Assembly (NCBI RefSeq): GCF_001028135.1
Contig: NZ_LDNM01000040.1
Span: 1-42,320, forward strand
Length of the DNA: 42,320 nucleotides
DNA from: Xenorhabdus griffiniae
GTDB lineage: Bacteria; Pseudomonadota; Gammaproteobacteria; Enterobacterales; Enterobacteriaceae
Direction: 5' to 3'
In this document: piece by piece, positions 16,745 to 25,514 of the stretch
How the letters are laid out: every line of letters begins with the position of its first letter
Numbering within the stretch: position 1 is the first letter of the stretch
Program-made: the position numbers and the translations under genes
Notes under the pieces: generated by a model
The model's input: only the letters and a program-made list of their open reading frames with translations
The model's database searches: none
Told to the model about the DNA's origin: nothing

Positions 16745-17809
16745 TCACTGGCTGGCTTTCAGTTTTTGAAAGTACTCTTCGTACAGGATATTGGCGTTAC
16801 CAACATCACTCTGCCATTCGCCTTTTTTGATCTCGGCGGCATCTGGGTACAGCGATTTATCTTCTGTCATCGATTTCGGCAGTAATTTTCTCGCTTCCAG
16901 ATTCGGGGTTGGGTAGCCAATTTTCTCGGCAACCTGTGCCGCAATTTCCGGACGCAACAAGAAATTGATCAATTTCATCGCACCATCGACATTTTTAGCA
17001 TTCGCTGGAATAGCCAAACTGTCCATCCAGAAAATCCCGCCCTCTTTCGGCCAAATAATCTCAACCGGTGTACCAGCCTGACGCGCAACATAAGCAGAGC
17101 CGTTCCACATCATACCGATATCCGCTTCGCCTTCCATAAATGGGTTGGCAGGGTTATCAGAGTTAAATGCCAGTACATTTGGCATCAGTTTTCTCAGTTC
17201 CTGATAAGCCGCTTCAATCTCTTTCGGATCAGAGGTATTACCGGAATAGCCCAATTTCAGCAACGCCATCTGGAAAACTTCACGCGCATCGTCAGTCAGT
17301 ACTAAACTGTTTTTGTACTCTGGTTTCCAAAGATCAGCCCAGGAAGAGAGAGACTTGGGATCAATATTATCGCCATTGACGCCAATCGCCGTTGCCCCCC
17401 AAATATAAGGGATAGAGTAATCGTTATTCGGGTCAAAAGACTTATGAAGCAGGTTAGGATCAAGGTTATGGAAGTTGCTCAATTTACGGGTATCGATTTT
17501 TCGCAACATCCCTTCTTTACTCATCTTTGAGATAAAGTAAGTGGATGGAACCACTAAATCATAAGCGCCGTCTTTATAAGTTTTCAGCTTGGTGTACATG
17601 CTCTCATTGGATTCATAGGTGGAATAAATCACCTTAATCCCAGTCTCTTTGGTGAACTGGTTGAGCAAACCAGGCGGAACATATTCAGTCCAGTTGTAAA
17701 AATACAGCGTTTTGCCATCATCAGCGGCAGCGGCATTCACCGAACCAATGCTTAATGCCATCATCCCAGCGGCTAACAGACAGAACCACTTTTTCATGTT
17801 GTTTTTCAT
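16745..17809 (-). CDS. potD: Spermidine/putrescine-binding periplasmic protein PotD
   Basis: Substrate-binding protein of the polyamine importer PotABCD, 354 aa (E. coli 348). The signal peptide covers about the first 28 residues. The mature start with LYFYNWTEYVPPGLL, then KTYKDGAYDLVVPSTYF, the binding-site segments SIPYIWGATAIGVNGD and EGGIFWMDSLAIPANAKN, and the end EYFQKLKASQ match E. coli PotD almost residue for residue. The ATG at 17809 has gagggg upstream. A 180-nt gap with a terminator separates it from potC, so it may have extra, separate transcription compared with the usual potABCD single unit. Confidence 0.96.
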   Translation of the reverse strand: MKNNMKKWFCLLAAGMMALSIGSVNAAAADDGKTLYFYNWTEYVPPGLLNQFTKETGIKVIYSTYESNESMYTKLKTYKDGAYDLVVPSTYFISKMSKEGMLRKIDTRKLSNFHNLDPNLLHKSFDPNNDYSIPYIWGATAIGVNGDNIDPKSLSSWADLWKPEYKNSLVLTDDAREVFQMALLKLGYSGNTSDPKEIEAAYQELRKLMPNVLAFNSDNPANPFMEGEADIGMMWNGSAYVARQAGTPVEIIWPKEGGIFWMDSLAIPANAKNVDGAMKLINFLLRPEIAAQVAEKIGYPTPNLEARKLLPKSMTEDKSLYPDAAEIKKGEWQSDVGNANILYEEYFQKLKASQ

Positions 17810-17848
17810 GTCATGTTTCCCCTCGCAGTTGGTGCGTTAGTATCATAT

Positions 17849-17882
17849 ATAGGTTCGGTGTGAACCTATCCCCGAAAAGGGG
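17849..17882 (-). promoter_or_regulatory. Paired hairpins in the potD leader
   Basis: Two adjacent inverted repeats, ataggttc/gaacctat (8 bp) and cccc/gggg with loop gaaaa, lie 40-70 nt upstream of the potD start. They could stabilise the potD message or act in regulation; nothing more can be said from sequence. Confidence 0.4.
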
Positions 17883-17951
17883 GCTATTATAAAAGTGACA
17901 TTTAATGGGGTAAAGCAACTTATTTCTTGCTGAAACGGTGTAATATGAAAG

Positions 17952-17980
17952 AAAAGCGTGGCCAATCCGCAACCACGCTT
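17952..17980 (-). terminator. Terminator between potC and potD
   Basis: On the minus strand the stem aagcgtgg/ccacgctt, with an 11-nt loop, is followed by a T-rich tail (ttctttc) just after the potC stop. It would attenuate or end the potABC transcript before potD. Confidence 0.7.
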
Positions 17981-17989
17981 AAAAGAAGA

Positions 17990-18769
17990 TTAAGATTTCC
18001 CTGTGCGATCACGCATCACAAATTGGCTAATCAGCACCAAAACCAACGACATAAGTAACAAAATCGTTGCTAATGCGTTCACTTCCGGCGAAATTCCCAC
18101 TTTTACCATTGAATAGATCTTAAGTGGCAAAATCTCATAGCTTGGCCCTGTCACGAATGAGGAAACCACCACATCATCCATCGATAAGGTAAAGCTCAGT
18201 AACCAACCCGCCATCACCGCCGGCATCGCCAGCGGCAGGATGATTTTTCGCAGGATAGTCAATTCACCCGCGCCCAAATCACGCGCCGCTTCCAGCATCT
18301 TGACATCGAAATCTTTCAGGCGGGAGTAAACCGTTATCACCACAAACGGCAAGCAGAAGGTGATATGCGAAAACAGCAGTGACCAGAATCCCAGTGAAAC
18401 GCCGAGCAGCATAAACAGTACCAACAAAGAGATTGCCATCACGATATCCGGCGACATCATCACGACGAACAGCATACCGCCAACAAACTTTTTGCCTCGG
18501 AATGAGTAACGATACAGAGCGACCGCCGTCAGGGAGCCAATTAAGGTGGCAAACGTGGCGGACGTTACCGCCATCGTCAGGGAATGGCCTGCCGCTTGAA
18601 CCAGACTGTCATTAGCGAACAGCAGGCTATACCATTCAGTGGTAAAACCCTGCCAGCTAATGCCAAAGCGTGATTGGTTAAACGAGCTGACCAGCAGAAT
18701 AATCATCGGGATATACAGGTAAGCGTAAACGATGGTCATGAAGCCACCGCGCAACAGGCGTCCGATCAT
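17990..18769 (-). CDS. potC: Polyamine ABC transporter permease PotC
   Basis: Inner-membrane permease of PotABCD, 259 aa (E. coli 264), about six transmembrane helices. The N-terminus [20 protein letters not shown], the centre VVMMSPDIVMAISLLVLFML, the EAA-type loop [20 protein letters not shown] and MDDVVVSSFVTGPSYEILPL closely match E. coli PotC. It overlaps potB by 4 nt. A terminator follows immediately. Confidence 0.96.
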   Translation of the reverse strand: MIGRLLRGGFMTIVYAYLYIPMIILLVSSFNQSRFGISWQGFTTEWYSLLFANDSLVQAAGHSLTMAVTSATFATLIGSLTAVALYRYSFRGKKFVGGMLFVVMMSPDIVMAISLLVLFMLLGVSLGFWSLLFSHITFCLPFVVITVYSRLKDFDVKMLEAARDLGAGELTILRKIILPLAMPAVMAGWLLSFTLSMDDVVVSSFVTGPSYEILPLKIYSMVKVGISPEVNALATILLLMSLVLVLISQFVMRDRTGKS

Positions 18770-19626
18770 TCCAGTTCCACCTTCTTGTTCAGCAACTTAG
18801 CCGCACGATAATAAACCAGTAACATCAATCCCATGACCAGCGTCAAACAGATGCTGGTCGCCGCCCCAAACGGCCAGTCGCGGATATTGAGGAATTGGCT
18901 CTTAATCACATTACCGATCAGCAGGTTCTTCGCCCCACCCATCAAATCAGCTACGTAGAACAGCCCCATCGCGGGCAGCAATACCAGCAAACAACCGGCG
19001 ATAATGCCCGGCATGGTCAATGGCACAATGATGCGGATAAAGGTCTGCAATTTCCCCGCACCCAAATCGCGTGCCGCTTCCAGGCAAGGTTTATCCAGCT
19101 TTTCAATGCTGGAATAGAGCGGCATCACCATAAACGGCAACAAGATGTAAACCAGCCCCAGCACAACCGCTTCGGGGGTATACATGATGCGAAAGGGTTT
19201 ATCGGTAATGCCTATCCACAGCAGAAAATCATTCAAATACCCACGGGTACTGAGAAACATCTTCAAGCCATAAATACGGATTAACGAGTTCGTCCAGAAC
19301 GGCACGATCAACAGGAATAGCATCAGCGAACGCTGTTTCTTTGGCATACGAGTCAGGAAAAAAGCGAACGGATAGCCAATCACCAGACAGCACAACGTCG
19401 CTATAATCGCCATATTCAGCGAATGCAGCAGCACCTCGGCATACAGCGGATCGAACAATCGGCTATAGTTATCCAGCGAGAATACCATCTGCACTAAATT
19501 GGCATCATCACGGGTCAGGAAGCTGGTTCCGATGATCATCAGGTTCGGCAAAAAGACGAACAGCATCAGCCAGGATACGATGCCCGTAATGACGATATTC
19601 TGGAATAGTTTACGCGTCTTCTTCAT
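18766..19626 (-). CDS. potB: Polyamine ABC transporter permease PotB
   Basis: Inner-membrane permease of PotABCD, 286 aa from the ATG at 19626; an upstream TTG would add four residues but abuts the Shine-Dalgarno sequence. It has about six transmembrane helices. [57 protein letters not shown] and LLNKKVELE match E. coli PotB. The start lies 17 nt inside the potA 3' end and the stop overlaps potC, so potABC is translationally coupled. Confidence 0.95.
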   Translation of the reverse strand: MKKTRKLFQNIVITGIVSWLMLFVFLPNLMIIGTSFLTRDDANLVQMVFSLDNYSRLFDPLYAEVLLHSLNMAIIATLCCLVIGYPFAFFLTRMPKKQRSLMLFLLIVPFWTNSLIRIYGLKMFLSTRGYLNDFLLWIGITDKPFRIMYTPEAVVLGLVYILLPFMVMPLYSSIEKLDKPCLEAARDLGAGKLQTFIRIIVPLTMPGIIAGCLLVLLPAMGLFYVADLMGGAKNLLIGNVIKSQFLNIRDWPFGAATSICLTLVMGLMLLVYYRAAKLLNKKVELE

Positions 19627-20725
19627 CGACCAGCACAACCTCCCAGCTTTCTACCCAAGTGACGGCAATCTTCTGGTTCAGGGAATGGTCAACGTCCGGA
19701 TCATCTTCGTTGAAGAATTCACTGACCATGACCATCTTGCCATTTTCCATTTCGACCACGGAATCCAACGTCATGCCCTTGTAGTTACGCTCACGGACAT
19801 AACCAATCAGCCCCGATACCTGCTCACCGTTGTTGATCTCTTCCACGCGCAGATCTTCCGGGCGCAGTAAGACTTTCAACGTTTGCCCCACCGTCACGGG
19901 CAGCGAGGTGAAAATATCACATTCATGGCCTTCGACATTGGCGCGTATCCGTTGATCATCAATACGATGCAGCACTTCAGCATCAAAGATATTGATTTCG
20001 CCGATAAAGCGGGCAACAAACAGGTTTTTCGGCTCTTCATAAATCTCACGCGGAGAGCCATCCTGTTCAATGCGACCGTTCCGCATAACCACGATGCGGT
20101 CTGACATGACCAGAGCTTCTTCCTGATCGTGGGTCACGAAGATAAAGGTGATGCCGAGCTTACGCTGGAGCGCCTTTAGCTCATTTTGCATCTGCTTGCG
20201 CAACTTGTAATCGAGCGCGGAGAGTGATTCATCCAGCAGCAAGACTTTCGGTTTATTGACAACCGCACGGGCAATCGCCACACGTTGCTGTTGGCCGCCG
20301 GAAAGCTGGACAGGTTTACGCTGGGCAAACTCTTCAAGCTGCACCATGCGCAGTGCTTCCTCAACACGCGGAGCAATCTCTTTTTCCGGTGTTTTCTGCA
20401 TCCGAAGTCCAAAAGCGACATTTTCAAATACGGTCATGTGGGGGAACAGGGCATAACTTTGGAAAACCGTATTAACGTGACGGTGCTCGGCGGGAATATC
20501 AGTAATATCCTGCCCTTCCAGTAAAATTTTGCCGCTGTCTGCATCTTCCAGCCCGGCAATCAGGCGGAGTACTGTAGTTTTGCCACAACCGGATGGCCCA
20601 AGAATGGTCAAGAACTCGCCATCATTGATTGTCAGATCGAGCTGTGAAATAACTTGTTTACCGTCGAAGCCCTTACTCAAGGCTTTCAGTTCAACGAGTG
20701 GTGTCAGAGAGGTGTTCTCAGTCAT
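19610..20725 (-). CDS. potA: Polyamine ABC transporter ATP-binding protein PotA
   Basis: Cytoplasmic ATPase of the spermidine/putrescine importer, 371 aa. Walker A is GPSGCGKTT (about residues 43-51), followed by the Q-loop [20 protein letters not shown], the signature [19 protein letters not shown], Walker [13 protein letters not shown] and the H-loop [10 protein letters not shown]. The C-terminal regulatory TOBE-type domain contains [13 protein letters not shown]. It is the first gene of potABC(D); the promoter must lie in 20726-20930 but is not clearly seen. Confidence 0.95.
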   Translation of the reverse strand: MTENTSLTPLVELKALSKGFDGKQVISQLDLTINDGEFLTILGPSGCGKTTVLRLIAGLEDADSGKILLEGQDITDIPAEHRHVNTVFQSYALFPHMTVFENVAFGLRMQKTPEKEIAPRVEEALRMVQLEEFAQRKPVQLSGGQQQRVAIARAVVNKPKVLLLDESLSALDYKLRKQMQNELKALQRKLGITFIFVTHDQEEALVMSDRIVVMRNGRIEQDGSPREIYEEPKNLFVARFIGEINIFDAEVLHRIDDQRIRANVEGHECDIFTSLPVTVGQTLKVLLRPEDLRVEEINNGEQVSGLIGYVRERNYKGMTLDSVVEMENGKMVMVSEFFNEDDPDVDHSLNQKIAVTWVESWEVVLVDEEDA

Positions 20726-21124
20726 TTATGCTATCATCTATCCCTTGGAATAATGCAGATAGAACCGCCACGGGAAAAGACTGTGTTAGCTAGCAGAAGG
20801 CATCATTTCTCCGCTAAAGCTCAAAGCCAGTGGCGCCGGTTGAAATTACGAAGCGCGCATCATAAACGCAGTACGCCCAAATTGAAAGCCGAAACAATAA
20901 CAATATGTCATTTTTTATGACTATTTTATGAATGGTCATCGCGTGTCTTATTTTGCACCGAATTGTACCAGATGGAAATAGTTTCATATCGGATATTTTT
21001 GAAACAAAAAAATACTTTTGTTTTCCAATGAATTCAGGCAGGTATCCTCCCGATTCGGGATCAGGCTGCGGCCAGCTTTACATTTCCCGCCCTTCCAGCG
21101 GGTTTTACCAACACTGCTTACACT

Positions 21125-21154
21125 TAATAGGTTAACTTATAATAGGTTAACTTA
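21125..21154. repeat. 15-bp tandem repeat
   Basis: taataggttaactta occurs twice in exact tandem (21125-21139, 21140-21154), at the point where the IS30 remnant breaks off. Confidence 0.85.
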
Positions 21155-21266
21155 GCGTGGACTCATGAAACCCCATTCGCGGGGCAATTTCAGTGAGACT
21201 GAATTTTGCTTTAAAAAGAATCTCAATCTGGTATCTTTGACCTTCAGTTAGCTGCTGATAATACAC
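21147..21266 (-). pseudogene. IS30-family transposase N-terminal remnant
   Basis: Forty codons on the minus strand beginning GTG read YYQQLTEGQRYQIEIL, then KAKFSLTEIAPRMGFHES, TLS and a stop. This matches the N-terminal helix-turn-helix of IS30-family transposases (QLTEGQRYQIE and the TEIA recognition helix). The catalytic DDE domain is absent, so it is a dead fragment. Confidence 0.7.
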
Positions 21267-21408
21267 GTTTCTCACACTCGTCTTTGGTCGGACAAATGAA
21301 GATTTTATCGGTAACGATTCCTTGTCCTAATTTTCTTTCGAGCATTGCAGTTATTATATGGATTCAGGCTTAATATAAAAAATAACAAGAAAATAAGGTG
21401 AGTAAAAA

Positions 21409-22833
21409 ATGAATGATTACGGTATTTGGACCATCATTACCCCTGTTGTCACAATTATTTTAGCTATATTTACACGCCAGGTTATTTTGTCACTACTACT
21501 CGGTATATTAGTGGGTTTTACTGTCATTAATGACCATAATATTATTTCAGGTATACAAGGGACTAGTGAAGGTATTATTGATACCTTTTCCTCCTCAGGC
21601 AATACAAAAACCATTATTTTTATGTTGATGATTGGTGGCATAATGCGGCTTGTGGTTGTTACAGGCGGCGTGCGATCTTTAGTTCGTTTACTTACGAACA
21701 AAACACAACTTATTAAAAATAAAAAATCTGTTCAGTTCTTAGCAATGATCATTACATCATTAATTTTTATTGAAAGCTCAATTAACCAATTAATTGCTGG
21801 AGCATCAACCAAGAAATTAGCTAAAAACTACGGTATCCCACCAGAAAAAATGTCTTACATTATCCAGACATCCTGTGTTTCTGTCTGTTCTTCTGCCATG
21901 ATTAACGGTTGGGGTGCCGCAATGATGGGCGTCATCGGTGTACAGATTTCCAGGGGGTTAATCAGCGGGGAGCCATTCGATATCCTGGCTGGCTCTATGG
22001 TTTATAATATTATGGCTTGGTTATCTCTGGCTTCTGTCTTATTTTATATTTTCTCTAATGTTTCCTGGGGACCAATGAAAACCGCAGAAATGCGGGCCTT
22101 ATATGACCATTTAAATAGTGATATTGAAGATAAACACAATGAAGATAGTGAAGATGTTATTGAACACCCTAATAGCCATACTTCATTAAACTTTTTTATT
22201 CCTATTTTATCGACGGTATTAATGCTCCCTGTTGCTCTCTATATCACAGGTGATGGTGATTTTAGTAAGGGCAGCGGTTCAACCTCTATCTATTGGAGTG
22301 TTATATTTGGAACCACGATCTCTTTTTTCTGGTTCTTATTACGCCGTGTTTTAACCATCGAAAGCTTTTTTAAAGAGCTTTATATTGGTTATGCCAGCAT
22401 GATAAAAATAAGCTCTGTCATGGTATTGGCATTCTTAATGGGTAACGTTTCCGCTGATTTAAATACCGGTGCGTATATTGCACAAATAACGTCTGGCATC
22501 ATTCCGGCGGGTTTTTCCATCGGCTTTATTTTTCTGATTAGTTCCATCATGTCATTAGCAACAGGCACCTCATGGGGGACATTCGCAATGATGATCCCCA
22601 TTGGGGTACAGCTAGGCATTTCAGTGGGTATGCCTCCTGAATATATGATCGGTGCCGCAATTGCGGGTTCCATTTTTGGTGATATGACATCGCCAATTTC
22701 CAGCGATGCTATCGTTGCATCAATGGCAACAGATTGTGACCATATTGAACATATTCGGACTCAAATGCCATACGCGTTGGTTACTGCAAGTTTCACCCTC
22801 GCTATCTATTTCTATTTAGGCCTTACTTATTAA
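21409..22833 (+). CDS. NhaC-family Na+/H+ antiporter-like transporter
   Basis: Inner-membrane protein, 474 aa, with about eleven to twelve hydrophobic helices and a hydrophilic acidic loop ([20 protein letters not shown], about residues 240-259). The repeated motifs [14 protein letters not shown] and [18 protein letters not shown] and the polar stretch [19 protein letters not shown] are characteristic of NhaC-type transporters. The ATG has an aaggtg site. It is followed 22 nt later by D-cysteine desulfhydrase in one operon, which raises the possibility that the substrate is an amino acid or a thiol compound exchanged against Na+ or H+ rather than Na+ alone. Confidence 0.82.
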   Translation: MNDYGIWTIITPVVTIILAIFTRQVILSLLLGILVGFTVINDHNIISGIQGTSEGIIDTFSSSGNTKTIIFMLMIGGIMRLVVVTGGVRSLVRLLTNKTQLIKNKKSVQFLAMIITSLIFIESSINQLIAGASTKKLAKNYGIPPEKMSYIIQTSCVSVCSSAMINGWGAAMMGVIGVQISRGLISGEPFDILAGSMVYNIMAWLSLASVLFYIFSNVSWGPMKTAEMRALYDHLNSDIEDKHNEDSEDVIEHPNSHTSLNFFIPILSTVLMLPVALYITGDGDFSKGSGSTSIYWSVIFGTTISFFWFLLRRVLTIESFFKELYIGYASMIKISSVMVLAFLMGNVSADLNTGAYIAQITSGIIPAGFSIGFIFLISSIMSLATGTSWGTFAMMIPIGVQLGISVGMPPEYMIGAAIAGSIFGDMTSPISSDAIVASMATDCDHIEHIRTQMPYALVTASFTLAIYFYLGLTY

Positions 22834-22855
22834 TTTACCATCCGCTGAGGATAAT

Positions 22856-23845
22856 ATGTCTTTAACAGAAAATTTGGCAAAATTTGCCCGGATTGATTTA
22901 CTTAAAACGGCCACTATGATGGATAAATTGGAAAATTTATCCCACTACTTAGGACGCGATATTTATATTAAGAGAGATGATTTAACCCCCCTGGTGATGG
23001 GTGGGAATAAATTACGTAAACTGGAGTATCTTATTGCTGACGCATTACAAAAAAAGGCTAAAGTTATTGTTACCGCTGGCGCAATTCAATCAAATCACGT
23101 CCGGCAAACAGCCGCTATGGCGGCGAAGTATGGTCTAAAATGCGTCGCTTTATTAGAAAATCCCATTCAAAATCAGGACAGTAATTTTCTCAATAATGGC
23201 AATAAATTACTGACGGAATTATTCAATCCCCAATGCGTCATGTGTGATGAATTGACCGATCCAAACAGGCAAATGGAAGAATTGGTTGATCAACTCAATC
23301 TCGAAGATGCCTATATTGTGCCTGTCGGGGGTTCCAATGCTCTGGGTTCATTGGGTTATGTGCGTTGTGCATTAGAAATAGCCGAGCAGCGCCCGAAAGA
23401 GGTGGAGTTTGCCGCCGTGATTGTCGCCTCTGGAAGCGCGGGTACACATGCAGGGTTGGCTGTCGGGTTACATTCTGTACTACCGCAGACACCGGTTATT
23501 GGCGTTACCGTCTCACGTGTTACCGCCGAGCAAGCGCCAAAAGTAAGTCAATTGCAGCAAGAGATCAGCGCGCTCTTAGGCCAAACAACCTGCCCAGATA
23601 TTCTTTTGTGGGATAATTATTTCGCTCCCATGTATGGCATGCCAAATAAATCAGGATTAGACGCCATTACGCTACTGGCACAAAAAGAGGGTATTTTATT
23701 AGATCCCGTCTATACCGGAAAAGCGATGGCGGGATTAATTGATAATGTACTGAATAACACCATCGAAAGTCAGAAACCATTGCTTTTTGTTCATACTGGT
23801 GGTGCTCCTGCATTGTTTTCTTATTCTTCGATAAGCGCAATCTAA
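22856..23845 (+). CDS. dcyD: D-cysteine desulfhydrase
   Basis: PLP enzyme (ACC deaminase/DcyD family), 329 aa (E. coli 328). It converts D-cysteine to pyruvate, sulfide and ammonia. The N-terminal [20 protein letters not shown] contains the PLP lysine K52, [15 protein letters not shown] binds the cofactor phosphate region, and [14 protein letters not shown] and [13 protein letters not shown] complete the signature. The site gagga lies just upstream. In E. coli dcyD lies among cystine-transporter genes; here it is paired with an NhaC-type transporter, and the cystine-like ABC importer lies 18 kb away. A strong terminator follows. Confidence 0.9.
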   Translation: MSLTENLAKFARIDLLKTATMMDKLENLSHYLGRDIYIKRDDLTPLVMGGNKLRKLEYLIADALQKKAKVIVTAGAIQSNHVRQTAAMAAKYGLKCVALLENPIQNQDSNFLNNGNKLLTELFNPQCVMCDELTDPNRQMEELVDQLNLEDAYIVPVGGSNALGSLGYVRCALEIAEQRPKEVEFAAVIVASGSAGTHAGLAVGLHSVLPQTPVIGVTVSRVTAEQAPKVSQLQQEISALLGQTTCPDILLWDNYFAPMYGMPNKSGLDAITLLAQKEGILLDPVYTGKAMAGLIDNVLNNTIESQKPLLFVHTGGAPALFSYSSISAI

Positions 23846-23853
23846 TTTTACAG

Positions 23854-23883
23854 AAAAAACAGCTCTCTTTTTAGCTGTTTTTT
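23854..23883 (+). terminator. Rho-independent terminator of the nhaC-dcyD operon
   Basis: Stem aaaaaacagct/agctgtttttt with an 8-nt loop, starting 9 nt after the dcyD stop. Confidence 0.8.
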
Positions 23884-23969
23884 CCAGTTTAGTGAGATTT
23901 TTTGGCTCACACTTAGCAAAATCACTGATTTTATTTTCATCTAATCTTGGTGATTTTTTTTCAGGTTAA

Positions 23970-24176
23970 ATTGGCTATCTTTCTATACGCGATAAACTGG
24001 CATTAGAATGGTGCGAAGCCTTAACAACAAATCCCAGACAAAGTATCTTGGATAAGATTAAAGAACGCCTGGATGCTGTTTTCACCGAAAAAGAGATTGT
24101 TGACCTGACAGCAACGATCGCCTTAATGAATGCCCTTAACAGAATGGCGGTCAGTTTAGGGGACCGAAACGAATAA
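23970..24176 (+). pseudogene. Carboxymuconolactone decarboxylase/AhpD-like C-terminal remnant
   Basis: An open stretch of 68 codons plus stop without a start codon. It reads SIRDKLALEWCEALT, then FTEKEIVDLTATIALMNALN and RMAVSLGD. This fits the C-terminal helices of carboxymuconolactone decarboxylase family proteins (the usual pattern being an EEEIVDLTL..IA..NAWNR segment). The N-terminal half with the CxxC site is missing and an in-frame stop lies just before it (23967-23969), so it is a 5'-deleted gene. Confidence 0.65.
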
Positions 24177-24237
24177 TCACATCATTATGCAGGCGATTTA
24201 ACCTGACCATTCATTGAAAAATTTCTGCCCGCAATCT

Positions 24238-24265
24238 TTGCGATGAATGCTATCGTGAGTATAAT
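24238..24265 (+). promoter_or_regulatory. pyrL-pyrB promoter
   Basis: TTGCGA (24238-24243) and TATAAT (24260-24265) separated by 16 bp, a good sigma-70 promoter 26 nt before the leader-peptide start. Confidence 0.75.
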
Positions 24266-24290
24266 GCGCGACGATTTGCCGGGAGAAAAC

Positions 24291-24413
24291 ATGAAAGATT
24301 GCGCTGTAAAGGCTGTAACAAAACACCAAGCTAACGAGACACTGTCTGCTGGCAGCGTAAGCGCGTTGTTTTTCCCATTGCTTAACCGAACATTAAAAAA
24401 GCCCCTCAGTTGA
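24291..24413 (+). CDS. pyrL: PyrL-type pyrB leader peptide
   Basis: A 40-codon ORF preceded by gggag. It starts MKDCAVKAV and ends SALFFPLLNRTLKKPLS with its stop inside the attenuator hairpin. The run ttgtttttccc inside the frame is the U-rich pause region that E. coli PyrL also has (its peptide contains FFFPL). In UTP-sensitive attenuation, low UTP stalls RNA polymerase there, the ribosome catches up and blocks the hairpin at 24401-24418. Sequence similarity to E. coli PyrL is limited to this FFPL core; the position and architecture carry the identification. Confidence 0.82.
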   Translation: MKDCAVKAVTKHQANETLSAGSVSALFFPLLNRTLKKPLS

Positions 24414-24426
24414 GGGGCTTTTTTTT
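24401..24426 (+). terminator. UTP-sensitive attenuator before pyrB
   Basis: A perfect 8-bp stem, gcccctca/tgaggggc, with a 2-nt centre, followed by eight T, placed 46 nt before pyrB. It overlaps the end of the leader ORF as expected for pyrBI-type attenuation. Confidence 0.88.
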
Positions 24427-24471
24427 GCCTGACCAGTCCAAGTCTAGAAGTCATAAAAGAGGAACGTAACC

Positions 24472-25413
24472 ATGGCTAATCCGTTATATCGCAAGCATAT
24501 CATTTCAATTAATGATCTGAGCCGTGCAGATCTGGAACTGGTATTGCAGACGGCCGCTGCATTAAAAGCCAATCCACAGACTGATTTACTGAAACACAAG
24601 GTGATAGCGAGTTGCTTCTTTGAAGCCTCCACACGTACCCGTCTCTCTTTCGAGACCGCCATTCAGCGACTCGGCGCTGCCGTCGTGGGCTTCGCTGACA
24701 GTAGTAATACTTCATTGGGTAAAAAGGGAGAAACGTTGGCTGATACCATTTCCATTATCAGCCAATACGCCGATGCCATCGTCATGCGTCACCCACAGGA
24801 AGGTGCGGCACGATTGGCTTCTGAGTTTTCCGGCCCTATCCCTGTTATCAACGCTGGCGATGGCGCAAACCAGCATCCGACCCAGACGTTGCTCGACCTG
24901 TTCACCATTCAGGAAACTCAGGGCAGGCTGGAAAACCTGAAAATTGCGATGGTCGGTGATTTGAAATATGGCCGTACCGTTCATTCACTGACACAAGCGC
25001 TGGCGAAATTTAACGGCAACCATTTCTGTTTTATTGCGCCAGATGCACTTGCAATGCCAAGCTATATCCTGCATATGCTGGAAGAAAAACAGGTGAGTTA
25101 CAGCCTCCACAATAACTTTGAAGATGTGCTGCCCGAACTGGATATTCTGTATATGACCCGTGTCCAGAAAGAGCGTCTTGACCCTTCAGAATATGCCAAT
25201 ATCAAAGCTCAGTTTGTCCTGCGCGCGGCGGATCTGGTGAATGTTAAAGAAAACCTGAAAGTACTGCACCCGCTGCCACGTATTGATGAAATTATGGGAG
25301 ATGTCGATAAAACGCCATATGCTTACTACTTCCAGCAAGCAGGAAATGGCATTTTTGCCCGTCAGGCATTATTGTCGCTGGTATTGAATGAAGATGTTGT
25401 TATAGCCCGCTAA
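24472..25413 (+). CDS. pyrB: Aspartate carbamoyltransferase catalytic subunit
   Basis: First committed step of pyrimidine synthesis: carbamoyl phosphate plus aspartate to N-carbamoyl-aspartate. It has 313 aa, close to E. coli PyrB (311). The carbamoyl-phosphate motif STRTRLSFE (53-61), the loop [14 protein letters not shown] (the 80s loop with Ser and Lys), [15 protein letters not shown], and [11 protein letters not shown] are complete. The gene follows a leader peptide and attenuator. The regulatory chain gene pyrI, normally directly downstream, is absent: after pyrB come 100 nt with a dispersed repeat and then a convergent gene. Confidence 0.97.
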   Translation: MANPLYRKHIISINDLSRADLELVLQTAAALKANPQTDLLKHKVIASCFFEASTRTRLSFETAIQRLGAAVVGFADSSNTSLGKKGETLADTISIISQYADAIVMRHPQEGAARLASEFSGPIPVINAGDGANQHPTQTLLDLFTIQETQGRLENLKIAMVGDLKYGRTVHSLTQALAKFNGNHFCFIAPDALAMPSYILHMLEEKQVSYSLHNNFEDVLPELDILYMTRVQKERLDPSEYANIKAQFVLRAADLVNVKENLKVLHPLPRIDEIMGDVDKTPYAYYFQQAGNGIFARQALLSLVLNEDVVIAR

Positions 25414-25424
25414 GAAAACTATCT

Positions 25425-25478
25425 ATACCAATCCAACTTCAAGGTGCAGCCAACAGCGCTGCAACTTGAAAAACGATA
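25425..25478 (+). repeat. Dispersed palindromic repeat, copy C (short form)
   Basis: Starts with the same tataccaatccaacttca as copies A and B, then folds as ttcaaggtgcagc/gctgcaacttgaa (12 of 13 pairs). It lies directly behind pyrB, where pyrI would be expected. Confidence 0.7.
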
Positions 25479-25514
25479 ACTAACAATGAGATGATTTCCC
25501 CAATCCCCCAAAAC

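Larger units (their letters stand above)
20726..21408. other. Spacer with mobile-element debris
   Basis: 680 nt between the divergent potA and nhaC-type genes without an intact gene. It contains an IS30 transposase remnant (21147-21266, minus strand), a 15-bp tandem duplication (21125-21154), and a GC-rich stretch with stem cccgc/gcggg near 21088-21106. It looks like the scar of one or more past insertions. Confidence 0.6.

Noticed and set aside
21060-21120. TnpB/IS605 right end near the GC-rich stem
   Set aside because: The short minus-strand reading (KPAGRAGNVKLAAA) is suggestive but too short to assign to a family.
20932-21135. A 67-residue plus-strand open frame between pot and nhaC
   Set aside because: No ribosome site, unusual composition rich in Cys, Ser and Pro, and it ends in the tandem repeat. 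Treated as non-coding debris.
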